A stretch of DNA of 64,000 nucleotides, taken from assembly GCA_020444045.1 (NCBI GenBank), contig JAHLLS010000010.1:62001-126000 (forward strand), written 5' to 3'. The translations under genes were made by a program, and so were the position numbers. The notes under the pieces were generated by a model. The model was not told where the DNA came from and did no database searches. It worked only from the letters and a program-made list of their open reading frames with translations. This DNA comes from Deltaproteobacteria bacterium. Its GTDB lineage: Bacteria; Desulfobacterota; Desulfobacteria; Desulfobacterales; UBA5852. The first letter of the stretch is position 1; every line of letters begins with the position of its first letter. Below, piece after piece: positions 52,860-60,968 of this stretch.

Positions 52860-53513
52860 TTATTTACCCATAATAAGTCGTATTTCCTCATCATTTATGA
52901 TCTGTTGAAGCTGTGCCTTATATGCTGCCATTATAAGATTTTGGGGCGATTCAGTCGCTTTTTCTTCTATAACATCTCTTTCTTTGAATCTTTTTGATAG
53001 TAATTCGCCAGTAAAAGCATCAAACACGTGAACGTCTGTATCTGTATCAAAATTGAAAGCAGAAACCCAGTGCAAGTTGATGCTGAAGTACCACTCGTTC
53101 AGCACCATGACAAATAACCAAGAGGCGTCATTGTCTATTAATACGCTTTTCGCCTCTTCAAAACTTGGAATATCCTCCAATTCTACCGAAGCACTCCTGA
53201 AACCCTTTTGTTCTAAGCCCTTCACGATGCGGTGTTGAAGCCATTCTGATAAGTCACGCTCCTTATCGCCCTCCTCAGTCGCTAAAACCTGTTTAACATG
53301 CCAATCAGATGGTATACCAAAAGCCCCATGAGCTTTTCCGATAAAATCTTTAGGTTTTCCTTCTTTTACTCGGATTCGTTCATCTATTACTGAGACCAAA
53401 ACGCCTTCATTAATAGTGTATGCAACATCTGGGAGCTGTTCCTGAAAAGCCATTGGTGTTACGCATCCAGTTAGAGAGACGACAACAAATAACGTGGTTA
53501 ATATTCTAAGCAT
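52860..53513 (-). CDS. Lipoprotein of unknown function
   Basis: This 217-aa protein has a signal peptide with lipobox SLTGC (residues about 13-17), so it is lipidated. The mature part is an alpha/beta domain with EEAKSVLIDNDASWLFVMVL and a long C-terminal helix. It resembles uncharacterised surface lipoproteins (DUF4136-like in style), but I cannot name the family. Its presence in the element suggests an envelope-modifying cargo gene. Confidence 0.6.
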   Translation of the reverse strand: MLRILTTLFVVVSLTGCVTPMAFQEQLPDVAYTINEGVLVSVIDERIRVKEGKPKDFIGKAHGAFGIPSDWHVKQVLATEEGDKERDLSEWLQHRIVKGLEQKGFRSASVELEDIPSFEEAKSVLIDNDASWLFVMVLNEWYFSINLHWVSAFNFDTDTDVHVFDAFTGELLSKRFKERDVIEEKATESPQNLIMAAYKAQLQQIINDEEIRLIMGK

Positions 53514-54362
53514 TAAAAGTCTCCGTTTAGGGATATAAGAATTGAGATACTATTGCAGGCCAGCACAACGTAACTTGTTAAATAGTATTGCAACAAAATT
53601 GGACCAATAATAATGTAATATAACCCACAACCCGACTTCTCGTCAATTCCTTTAATGGCCAAATCAAATCTGCCGATTCCGTTACGATCCTAATTGAACC
53701 GCTTGTAGCAGAGTGTGTATTGGCCGAGCGTTGCGAGGTGTTTTGGTGTTAGTTTTGTTCGTGTGGGAATTGGTATAATATGTAGGTATGATAGGGTAAG
53801 TACCGAACATACCCAACCCCCTTCATATGTTTCCAGGATAAAGGAACCCTTCAAACATATATAGCTGACTATGTCCTCGACTCGAAGGGGAGAGGGGTAA
53901 AGAACACCTTCTTAAACTACGCACCTTCGGTGCGACATCTATCTATTCTAATGTTGCACACCATGCCTCTATGTTTCAATAGTTATCTTCAAATAAATAT
54001 AGTAGCACTTATGGTGCTTGTTTCCCACCTCCCCAAACATTCCCTCAATGTTGTTCGTATTGTTTCCTTCATCTTGTATGATAATAACTCACAAGCGTCT
54101 TAGTAAAGGTCGCTACGCTCTCTTGACTAAGCCTTGCTTGTTCGTTTGGATGTTATTGTAAGATGAAGGAACTTCTACTCACAACCTTTCGGGCTATCTG
54201 CAGCGGCTCAAGCCGCTTGGTTAAGCATGGCCAAAGTTGGCCGAGAACCGGAAAGGGTAGAGGGAATCGAAACTTTTGGCTTGGAGGGAGGTGGAACGAC
54301 ATACCAACGGCCCAGCACCTCGTGTGCGGGGTCAACACTAAAAGAAAGGAAAGGATAGAACG
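53514..54362. other. Non-coding region with palindromes
   Basis: The largest gap in the right arm has no credible gene. It includes the hairpin CGCACC-TTC-GGTGCG (53920-53934), an AGCGGCT-CA-AGCCGCT stem around 54202 and the inverted repeat GGCC-AAAGTT-GGCC near 54230. The region may hold regulatory sites or an origin-like sequence; nothing specific can be shown. Confidence 0.45.
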
Positions 54363-54791
54363 ATGATTAAGAAAGCATCGCACAGTCTGAAATTAGTTGT
54401 GCTATCAGGGGTAATTGGTCTGTTATTGATGTTCACTGGGTGCGCTACTGCACCATACACAACTGATATGGGGCCTATGAACTGTTCACTGAATAAAAGT
54501 CTCAATGATGAAAAGGAGCGTGGTCAGGTGGTTAAACTTGGAGATGTCGCCAAAAAATTTGGATTTAAAATGAAAGACTTCATTGTAAAAGATGGTCAGA
54601 GATTTGAAACTGCATACGAATACTACATCAAAATAAAGAATGGTTGTTTTATGAAGTTCTTAACCGATACTAACTATGAGGTTAATTATATTGAGTTTAC
54701 AGGTGAAAATTGCAGTGTGTATCTTGAAGATTTGGAACCATTTTGTGAAGACCATCCTGAATGCTGCATAGGTCTGAAGGCGGATAACTAA
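54363..54791 (+). CDS. Small lipoprotein with cysteine-rich C-terminus
   Basis: This 142-aa protein has a signal peptide and lipobox MFTGC (residues about 23-27). The mature domain has four to five further cysteines (NCSVYLEDLEPFCEDHPECC) and charged beta strands. An AAGGAAAGGA site precedes the ATG. The overall style is like the lipoprotein at 49,445. It is on the opposite strand from most of the right arm and is expressed toward the integrase. Confidence 0.6.
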   Translation: MIKKASHSLKLVVLSGVIGLLLMFTGCATAPYTTDMGPMNCSLNKSLNDEKERGQVVKLGDVAKKFGFKMKDFIVKDGQRFETAYEYYIKIKNGCFMKFLTDTNYEVNYIEFTGENCSVYLEDLEPFCEDHPECCIGLKADN

Positions 54792-54921
54792 TAGAAATGA
54801 GATGGATTATTAGGAGTCTGTAATGGTTGCTTATGAGCTATAACTGTCGGATCAAACACAAACCGACGCATCATTCCCATTTTGTAAACCCTTGCTGCCA
54901 TTGGGTTTGGAGGTAAAGCAC

Positions 54922-54950
54922 TTGACAACGGTCAAGTTTTGTCTTATTTT
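54922..54950 (+). promoter_or_regulatory. Sigma-70-type promoter with an inverted-repeat operator
   Basis: TTGACA (54922-54927), a 17-nt spacer and TATTTT (54945-54950) form a near-consensus promoter. Its -35 lies inside the inverted repeat TTGAC-AACG-GTCAA (54922-54935), a likely operator for a repressor or for excisionase autoregulation. It drives the excisionase-like/integrase pair. A transcription start near 54957 would exclude the GTG at 54953 as the start codon. Confidence 0.65.
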
Positions 54951-55018
54951 ATGTGAATAGAGGATGGGAACTTTCTAAATCTATTGCACATTACAAACGC
55001 CAGGCAAACGTCGAGGAG

Positions 55019-55237
55019 GTGGTTAAGATCAAGCAGGAACAACTATTATCAGCAACTGAAGCAGCAGAATATTTGAATGTATCTCGAAACGCTGTTCATG
55101 AACTAATCAAACGGGCTATGCTCCCTGCTATAAAGGTAGGTAAGCACTATATCATAAAGGAAGAAGCCCTTGTGATGTACAAGAACTCAGACGCCTGGAA
55201 ACGAGGACAGCAACAGAAGGAACGCATTAAGGGATAA
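55019..55237 (+). CDS. Excisionase-like helix-turn-helix DNA-binding protein
   Basis: The open frame runs from 54953 but the promoter position makes an internal start more likely; GTG 55019 (72 aa) is a candidate although its GAGGAG site is too close. The core LSATEAAEYLNVSRNAVHELI followed by LPAIKVGKHYIIKEEAL is the winged-helix excisionase/MerR-like fold that binds att DNA or acts as a directionality factor. It ends 5 nt before the integrase, a standard xis-int arrangement. Confidence 0.82.
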   Translation: MVKIKQEQLLSATEAAEYLNVSRNAVHELIKRAMLPAIKVGKHYIIKEEALVMYKNSDAWKRGQQQKERIKG

Positions 55238-55242
55238 TAGCA

Positions 55243-56352
55243 ATGGGCTCACTTAGGAAACGAGGTAAAACTTGGCACATGAAGTATAAGCAAGGTGGTA
55301 AATGGATAGAGAAATCTACCAAGTGCCAAGCCAAGTCAGATGCCTGGAAGGTCCTAAATGAAATTGAGAACCAGCTAAACAAGGGCATTCTGCCCATATC
55401 CTATGAGAAGTACGACTACAACGACTTAGAAGCTGATTATTTGAGGCACTGCAAGGTTGAGGGCCGCAAGTCCCTCCACACGATTAAATCAAGATGCAGG
55501 AATCTGAAGGGCTTCTTTGACGGTGTTTCGGTGCCAAGTATCAACACCGACATGATCAACAAATACATACAGCACCGCATGAGCCAATTAGTCCCTGGCT
55601 CTGGCTATAAGACGATAAGCCGCAAAACTATAGACCGTGAGCTTAGCGCACTTAAAACGATGCTTAACCTTGGTATCAAAAACAACAAGGTTTATCGGCT
55701 CCCCTATATTCCAATGCAAAACGACAGGAATCCCAAGGGACGCGTCCTGATGCCGAAGGAGGCTTTTAAGCTCATAAATCACCTACCAGAGCATTTGGCT
55801 TTGTTTGCACGATTTCTTTATGCTACGGGATTCAGACATTCTGAGGCTGAGAAGCTGGAATGGAAGCAAGTTGACCTAAAGAACAGAAAGCTAAAGCTGC
55901 CTCCTTCCAGGACCAAGGAAAAGAAAGTGAGATCCGTCTTTGTAACAGACGAGATGCATGAGGTTCTAACGGATTGCGACCGCCGAAGGAAGGTCATGAA
56001 GTTTGTAGGTCCCCACGTGTTCCTCAATGCAACAGGGACAAACAGGCTGATATTCTATGAGGGTAATAATCGAATTCGATGGAATCAGGCTTGCAAAAAG
56101 GCTAAGCTTGGGTTCGGCTACGCCATGGGAGACTCAAAAGCGGAATTGAAATACCCTTCAGGCCCTACCCTTCACGATCTGCGCTACTCATTCGTGTGGG
56201 CCAATGAACAGGCAGGGATACCACGCAAGGACACTATGGCATATACGGGCCACCAGACGGAATCGATGTACCAATATTACAGTATTTCTAACGAGGAGTC
56301 GCAGGAAAACTTGAACAAAAAACGAAAGGAGTATATAAACAGTTTAAAATAA
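55243..56352 (+). CDS. int: Tyrosine recombinase (element integrase)
   Basis: This 369-aa integrase has an N-terminal arm-binding region (RKRGKTWHMKYKQGGK) and a core-binding domain to about 150. The C-terminal catalytic domain holds R198 (GFRHSE), H311-x2-R314 (LHDLRYS), H337 (TGHQTE) and the nucleophile tyrosine at 345 or 346. It ends 87 nt before the intact tRNA-Arg, the attachment gene. The two direct repeats place the crossover in or just before the anticodon loop of tRNA-Arg. The start is the ATG 5 nt after the excisionase-like gene. Confidence 0.93.
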   Translation: MGSLRKRGKTWHMKYKQGGKWIEKSTKCQAKSDAWKVLNEIENQLNKGILPISYEKYDYNDLEADYLRHCKVEGRKSLHTIKSRCRNLKGFFDGVSVPSINTDMINKYIQHRMSQLVPGSGYKTISRKTIDRELSALKTMLNLGIKNNKVYRLPYIPMQNDRNPKGRVLMPKEAFKLINHLPEHLALFARFLYATGFRHSEAEKLEWKQVDLKNRKLKLPPSRTKEKKVRSVFVTDEMHEVLTDCDRRRKVMKFVGPHVFLNATGTNRLIFYEGNNRIRWNQACKKAKLGFGYAMGDSKAELKYPSGPTLHDLRYSFVWANEQAGIPRKDTMAYTGHQTESMYQYYSISNEESQENLNKKRKEYINSLK

Positions 56353-56439
56353 TTTGTGGCAAATATGTGGCAAATTGAGGTTTATGGTGATTGTCACACT
56401 TTCGAAGCACATCTTAACAATCTGTCTTTCCTAAATATT

Positions 56440-56515
56440 GCCCCCGTAGCTCAGTGGATAGAGCATTGGATTCCTAATCCATGTGCCGCAAGTTCGATTC
56501 TTGCCGGGGGCACCA
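56440..56515 (+). tRNA. tRNA-Arg (anticodon CCT), attachment gene and attR
   Basis: The gene makes a full cloverleaf: GCCCCCG/CGGGGGC acceptor, a D arm with AGTGGATA, a TTCCTAA anticodon loop reading CCT, a T arm with TTCGATT and an encoded CCA. Its first 39 nt are the element-borne copy of attL, so the 5' half now comes from the element while the 3' half is chromosomal. It reads the AGG codon. The promoter of the restored gene must be supplied by the element. Confidence 0.95.
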
Positions 56516-56600
56516 CTTTTCATATATTTTCACCCCCAATCTCCTTGCCAAAATCCTTCAAAAGGAAATTGAAATTAATCTGGTTGGCTAACAGTTACAT

Positions 56601-56636
56601 GACAAGGCTCAAGACATCGATGTCTTGAGCCTTGTC
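56601..56636. repeat. Perfect 36-nt palindrome downstream of tRNA-Arg
   Basis: The two 18-nt halves are exact inverted copies (GACAAGGCTCAAGACATC at 56601-56618 and GATGTCTTGAGCCTTGTC at 56619-56636) with no loop. As RNA it would form a long stem and could end or process the tRNA-Arg transcript; as DNA it could be a dimeric-protein site. No T run follows. Confidence 0.6.
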
Positions 56637-56946
56637 AACTAGTTTGTTGAACCTGACAGCCTTCAAATCTGTAATTTAGACTAATATGTCTTCTTGTTGG
56701 TTGTGCAAAAAGTGTTATTGGTAAAAAGAAAAGGCCGATGAAAATAATACAGAGTTTTCTTTCATTGAAGTCCTCTCTTTATCGATGAGGTTAATCTGGC
56801 TATCAATATTGCCACCACGGTCGTGGTTTTGATTGGCGGACTGATTACCGATGCGTGGCGGAAAGTGTTAAAGATTCCTTTTTCTTCAACAATTTCGATA
56901 TCCCCATCAGCAAAATGATGTTTGTCATAAATTATAGCGGCGGCAC

Positions 56947-57000
56947 GGGTGGTTTTGGCGGCAGACCCCTTCCTCCCCGGAAGGGGTCGTCAAACCACCC
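56947..57000. repeat. Double-stem hairpin
   Basis: An outer 9-bp stem (GGGTGGTTT 56947-56955 with AAACCACCC 56992-57000) encloses a 9-bp GC-rich inner stem (ACCCCTTCC 56965-56973 with GGAAGGGGT 56979-56987, loop TCCCC). It lies 26 nt beyond the stop of the minus-strand ORF at 57,026 and may be its terminator, or a palindromic mobile/REP-type unit. Confidence 0.6.
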
Positions 57001-57025
57001 TTCCGGATCATCGCTGCCAAAACAA

Positions 57026-57349
57026 TCAGCCGGATCTCGGTTTCCTTGTGATAGGCACGCCAGAATCCCGGATATTGGCAAAGAGGTCGTCGCCGATGTG
57101 CCAGGAGTGCGAAAATGCCCCATCGTATTCAGCCTCGCTTTTGATGATGGTTTTAAAGTAGCTTCCGCAGTCGACGTTCACGGCTTGGGTTGGGATGTTA
57201 TCCGGCAGCCCCACGCGTCCGGCCCTTGGAGACACCCCTATCCTTTTGATGGTGGAAAGCTTCAGGACGGAATCATATGGGTTGCTGCAATTGGTAAGCC
57301 GGACACAATGCCGGTATATGGAATCGGATTTCGCATCGATGGTGGGCAT
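57026..57349 (-). CDS. Uncertain small ORF
   Basis: A 107-aa minus-strand frame is followed by the double-stem hairpin, which favours a real gene here over a long overlapping plus-strand frame (56855-57394) that runs through that hairpin. The frame is open about 35 nt upstream of its first Met (SQIAFIAADVSSKSM), so the start is unsure. The protein has isolated cysteines and no domain I recognise. It may be an old, decaying gene. Confidence 0.35.
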   Translation of the reverse strand: MPTIDAKSDSIYRHCVRLTNCSNPYDSVLKLSTIKRIGVSPRAGRVGLPDNIPTQAVNVDCGSYFKTIIKSEAEYDGAFSHSWHIGDDLFANIRDSGVPITRKPRSG

Positions 57350-57406
57350 GGATTTGGACGATACGTCGGCGGCAATGAAGGCGATCTGGCTTAGACCTTA
57401 GACACA

Positions 57407-57775
57407 TTAACCATTCTGATCGCATTCCTCAAAGGATGCGTTAAACAGGAACAACCGAGGATTATGTTTTTTTTCATCAAAGTGAACGACGGTGGTCTCG
57501 GAGGGCTTCAGGCAGGCTTTGATGGTTCGGCCCGGCCATGATCCGGGGATAAATCCGCAGCCGTCATCCTTCAATGTATAGAAATAGGCTTTTATCGCTT
57601 TGACCTGGTGATGATTGATGGCGGTGATGCGAACATATTCAGAGTTTTGGTGTTCACTGTATTGCAGATCCACATATTTTTCCGGACCGTCGTCGAATTT
57701 CTCCAGTATCGTATAGTTTCGTACGAATGGCGCACCGGATTCCGCATCAACCCTGATTGTCAATTCTTCTTCCAT
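57407..57775 (-). CDS. Hypothetical protein
   Basis: This 122-aa protein is beta-rich with aromatic residues (YVDLQYSEHQNSEYVRI, RLFLFNASFEECDQ). It opens on MEEELTIRVDAESGAPFVRNY. A GAAGCAATGGAA start context is seen. No signal peptide or catalytic motif is visible, so it looks like a small cytoplasmic binding domain of unknown family. Confidence 0.5.
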   Translation of the reverse strand: MEEELTIRVDAESGAPFVRNYTILEKFDDGPEKYVDLQYSEHQNSEYVRITAINHHQVKAIKAYFYTLKDDGCGFIPGSWPGRTIKACLKPSETTVVHFDEKKHNPRLFLFNASFEECDQNG

Positions 57776-58100
57776 TGCTTCTCCCGCGATCGTAACCGTT
57801 GGAACTATTATCGTGATCCAACAGACAGATGAGAAGGTTTCCCATTTACTTCAAAATCAGAAGCCCGAACATGTCATCAAGGTTAAACAAAGCACAATTT
57901 ATGCCGGAGTGCGGGGTTTAACATGCATTTGGCTGTAATCACCTGAAATCTATAGAATTGATTTCCTTCGAGTATTTTGTAAGGATATCAGTCGGACAGG
58001 AGATTCGTAAATCAGGTAGGCAATTGGATTCTCATAGATGAGCAGATCGTTGACACATGTTTCCTAAGCGGCGGGAAAGTCTGGCACCATTCATCACATC

Positions 58101-58454
58101 TTATGCCGGAACCAGCTTTTCCAGTATCCGAATCCCAACCAGGCGAAGCGCTTTATAGCGGCTCTCATCCGCCTGGGTGATGTGTCGGATTTCGGCCTGG
58201 TACAGGCCGGAAGGATTCGATCCCTGGGGGGATATGAAATCGGCATCGACAACCTGCCCCACTTCAATATTTTGCAAAAATCGCGAACTTTCGTTGACCA
58301 GAAGACCGGCACCCTTGGGAGACACATCGACAACGCGAAACTGGTAAATCGGTTCCCCGACCAATTTTATTTCAACTCGGTAATTCTGGAGCTGGGTTGA
58401 TCGCGATTCTTGCCTTTTCTCTTCGGTCATTTTCTCCGATGGGTCTTTGCACAT
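58101..58454 (-). CDS. PilZ-domain protein
   Basis: With ATG 58454 (AGGA site about 9 nt upstream) the product has 117 aa. The PilZ pattern is an N-terminal basic R-x3-R-like region (RQESRSTQLQNYRVEIK), a first strand ending FRVVDVSPKGAGLLV (D-x-S-x2-G box) and a barrel finishing with LRLVGIRI. PilZ domains bind cyclic di-GMP; the basic residues before the barrel are not a textbook RxxxR, so binding is uncertain. It lies near an HD-GYP phosphodiesterase gene, which supports a link to c-di-GMP. A frame back to GTG 58514 is possible. Confidence 0.7.
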   Translation of the reverse strand: MCKDPSEKMTEEKRQESRSTQLQNYRVEIKLVGEPIYQFRVVDVSPKGAGLLVNESSRFLQNIEVGQVVDADFISPQGSNPSGLYQAEIRHITQADESRYKALRLVGIRILEKLVPA

Positions 58455-58608
58455 GGCAAAAAGTCCTGTTCTTTGCGGTTCAGCGGAACAATCCGAAACT
58501 AACTTTTCAGGCACTGTCGTTCAACGTGATGTCGTTTAGATTACCATTGTTTCCCACGTATTGTAAAATCCCATGAATATCCAAGCGATGGGGATCAATC
58601 ACCACGCT

Positions 58609-59088
58609 TCACCTTTTCGCTGTTTTCGGTGTTTTTGTCCTGTCTTTGTCGGGTGAACGGATGAAATTCGGCCGGCAGTCGGTTGTTTGAACGAAGCAAA
58701 AAGGGTCCTGCTGAAAAGTATTGTTCCAGGTCAGCCGGGATTTGGCCTCGTCGATATCACTGTAAGCCCGCATTTCGACACCGCGTAGATCGGTGAAGGT
58801 GCAGATCATCCGCGCCATATCGAATAGAACGCTATCGGAGTTGGCCACAATGGCCCATCCAGGCGTAAAACACTGGCTGATCTCGGCGTAAAACCGGCCC
58901 GAATCTTCAACACGCTCGCAAGACGAATCGGCGACGGCATTCCGGGCATCAATCAGCGCCCGCATGGGTGCTTTGAAATCCGAAACGCCCATGCCCTGTT
59001 GCAAGGCATCAAACAATACCCTGATCGAAAAAGTGCCTTCTACGATCAGGGTGAAGATATCGCCTTTAATGTTACTCTTTACACTCAT
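58609..59088 (-). CDS. SpoIIAA/STAS-like protein
   Basis: This 159-aa protein has the alternating strand-helix pattern of a SpoIIAA-like fold: FTLIVEGTFSIRVLFDALQQG at the start, MRALIDARNAV in the middle, WAIVANSDSVLFDMARMICTF and a C-terminal SDIDEAKSRL. It is of the same style as the protein at 20,319 on the other side of the element, but the two are not close copies. It lies near PilZ, STAS and HD-GYP genes. No phosphorylatable Ser typical of true anti-anti-sigma factors is obvious. Confidence 0.65.
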   Translation of the reverse strand: MSVKSNIKGDIFTLIVEGTFSIRVLFDALQQGMGVSDFKAPMRALIDARNAVADSSCERVEDSGRFYAEISQCFTPGWAIVANSDSVLFDMARMICTFTDLRGVEMRAYSDIDEAKSRLTWNNTFQQDPFCFVQTTDCRPNFIRSPDKDRTKTPKTAKR

Positions 59089-59398
59089 AAATCTCGGAAT
59101 CTGTTCAGTCTGTCAAACTTGGGGAAAACCGCACCCTTTGAATTCATTTCATTACCCTGACGCCCTCAACCAATATGACCTAAACTGACCACGATATGAG
59201 AACCTGCTTACATAGTTGTAAAAAAATTACCCAATATTTTTGAGCTACCTAAATTTTTTTCACATAATTTATAGTACCAGTAACATTCGTTAATTTTGGT
59301 TGCTTGAAAAAACACCCTAAAGGCACAAAAATTGCTTTTATTGTTCGAAATGACTTTTACAGGATAACGCGTTGATCGTCAAAAAGGACAGCCCCGGG

Positions 59399-59635
59399 AT
59401 GAAACCTGAACTGAATGTCAACATCTGCCAAGTTACCACCAAAAATTCAGAAGATAACCTCGCCTGGGTTTTCATTGATGTTGAAAACAGCCTTCCGGAC
59501 GATACCGGCGCCCATCCCCGCATCAAGCTTGAAATACCGGTGCGCCTGGATGGTGGCCGGGATCTGGCATCATCGGAGACCGAAGCCATCCAGAAAGCAA
59601 AAGATCTTCTGTCATGCGCAATTGCCGGTCTTTAG
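59399..59635 (+). CDS. Small conserved-looking hypothetical protein
   Basis: ATG 59399 (AAGGA about 9 nt upstream) gives 78 aa; a TTG at 59372 extends it. The sequence is acidic with a central beta segment and a C-terminal helix (SETEAIQKAKDLLSCAIAGL). No known domain is visible. It is flanked by non-coding DNA on both sides. Confidence 0.45.
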   Translation: MKPELNVNICQVTTKNSEDNLAWVFIDVENSLPDDTGAHPRIKLEIPVRLDGGRDLASSETEAIQKAKDLLSCAIAGL

Positions 59636-59781
59636 GAACTGCGCATTCACCACGCGCACTCCCATCGAAACCCGCCACATTGTTAGCACGTTAACACCGT
59701 CCCCCCGGCACAATCCCCTGCCCGCTCAACATTCAATAGGATCCCGGATTTAGTCCTTTTCGGTATTCCGGTCCCGTCCAC

Positions 59782-60447
59782 TCAATTGTAATAGTCGTGG
59801 CCTCGCAATGTGGCAACGACGTGTTCAAACGCCGGCCGGTTCGTTTCATAATTTGCTTCAGGGCACGACAGCATAATAATTGTCTGGCAGGAGCGGTCCT
59901 TTTGACAGGGGAACAGGAACCATTCGAACGTCATTTGTTTCTTTTCCGTGTTTTCGATGATCCGGGTATCGACCCCGAAAACTTTTTCAGGTTTGAAGGC
60001 TCTCTGACTGACGAAGTAGTTTTGTTGGGTTGCGACAAGGTTATCCTTATAAATATGATAATCGTAGGACAGGACCTGAACTTCAACCTCGAGTCTGCGC
60101 TTCATTTCGGTGATCCTGTATTCCCAGTGATGTTCATCCAATTGGAGATAACGGGGATACGCCTGTTTCTCTTTTCGGTTCATGACGGCAATCAGCCCCT
60201 GGGTTTCCGTATTGGTCAATACCAGACTTGCCAAATCCTCATCCACCCAGCGAGCATAGCGCTCTAAGACTTTTTCCTGATCATCGGCCGGTGTCCACCC
60301 CCTGGGAAGATCCAGAGAAAACTCATATTCGAAATTTGTATAGGTATTGCCGACAATAAGCGGCGAAGGTATGGTCGAGCAGCCCCACAGCGCGATGGTG
60401 ATGAGCACCACGAGCCCACCAAAACAGCGCCCGATTCTTTGCAACAT
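59782..60447 (-). CDS. Lipoprotein of unknown function
   Basis: From ATG 60447 (221 aa) the protein has a signal peptide ending in a lipobox ALWGC. The mature part begins STIPSPLIVGNTYTNFEYEF, is followed by SLDLPRGWTP and a two-layer alpha/beta body. That start is like small lipoproteins that have an NTF2/PsbP-style domain; the family is not certain. It is divergently oriented to the STAS gene, with which it shares a 120-nt upstream region. Confidence 0.6.
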   Translation of the reverse strand: MLQRIGRCFGGLVVLITIALWGCSTIPSPLIVGNTYTNFEYEFSLDLPRGWTPADDQEKVLERYARWVDEDLASLVLTNTETQGLIAVMNRKEKQAYPRYLQLDEHHWEYRITEMKRRLEVEVQVLSYDYHIYKDNLVATQQNYFVSQRAFKPEKVFGVDTRIIENTEKKQMTFEWFLFPCQKDRSCQTIIMLSCPEANYETNRPAFEHVVATLRGHDYYN

Positions 60448-60567
60448 TACGATTGCCTGTTTCACCTGATGATGCCCCTTTCCGAGGATACGCCAGCGTT
60501 TTTTTGCTTGTACTAAACCAAATGCAGCATTATGCTTGAAAATCAACCATATTTCAAGGAGGCGTGC

Positions 60568-60954
60568 ATGACACTGTTAGTCAGTTCGCGGCAGAAAGCT
60601 TTGGGGGCCTATGTTGTCACGTTGACTGGAGAACTTAACGGGCATACCTACCCTGTTCTAGAAAACAAGCTGGATCAACTGCTGGAGGAACGCCCGACAG
60701 TGATCGTACTCGATATGGCAGAAGTCAACTATCTGAGCAGCGCCGGCATCCGGGTAATTCTTAAGACCAAAAAGATGCTGGCGGCCTACAACGGCAAACT
60801 GGTGTTCATGAACCTTCAGCCCCAGATCAAGAAGGTGTTTGAAATTATCAATGCCCTGCCTAGCATGCGCGTCTTCAAAGACCTCAATGAAATGGATGAC
60901 TACCTGGACCGGATGCAGCGCAAGGTATCGGACGCTTCCGAACAGGACTTTTAA
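60568..60954 (+). CDS. STAS-domain anti-sigma factor antagonist
   Basis: From ATG 60568 (AAGGAGG 5-6 nt upstream) the product has 128 aa. It is a compact STAS domain: TLTGELNGHTYPVLENKL, then VIVLDMAEVNYLSSAGIRVI with the phosphorylatable Ser of D-x-S-S-A-G form, and KLVFMNLQPQIKKVFEI. It probably binds an anti-sigma factor or switch kinase, its Ser being phosphorylated by the kinase. It converges with the HD-GYP gene. Confidence 0.88.
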   Translation: MTLLVSSRQKALGAYVVTLTGELNGHTYPVLENKLDQLLEERPTVIVLDMAEVNYLSSAGIRVILKTKKMLAAYNGKLVFMNLQPQIKKVFEIINALPSMRVFKDLNEMDDYLDRMQRKVSDASEQDF

Positions 60955-60968
60955 TCACGCTCACTATC

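Larger units (their letters stand above)
21217..56478 (+). mobile_element. 35.2-kb tRNA-Arg-integrated phage-like element
   Basis: The element is defined by 39-nt direct repeats at both ends, a tyrosine integrase ending 87 nt before the right repeat, an excisionase-like gene beside it, and a clear drop in GC content against both flanks. Its genes are phage-like (polymerase, coiled-coil virion-type proteins, polyvalent protein, terminase-small-like) but there is no portal, capsid, tail or large terminase. Two AT-rich cargo blocks carry candidate defence genes. It could be a decayed podovirus-like prophage or a satellite that borrows particles; the sequence alone does not decide. Confidence 0.88.

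Noticed and set aside
54163-54366. 67-aa plus-strand ORF before the lipoprotein gene at 54,363
   Set aside because: It runs through hairpins, has no ribosome site and no recognisable composition; more likely non-coding.
56855-57394. 179-aa plus-strand ORF
   Set aside because: It includes the double-stem hairpin at 56947-57000 and low-complexity residues; the minus-strand frame is a better, though weak, candidate.
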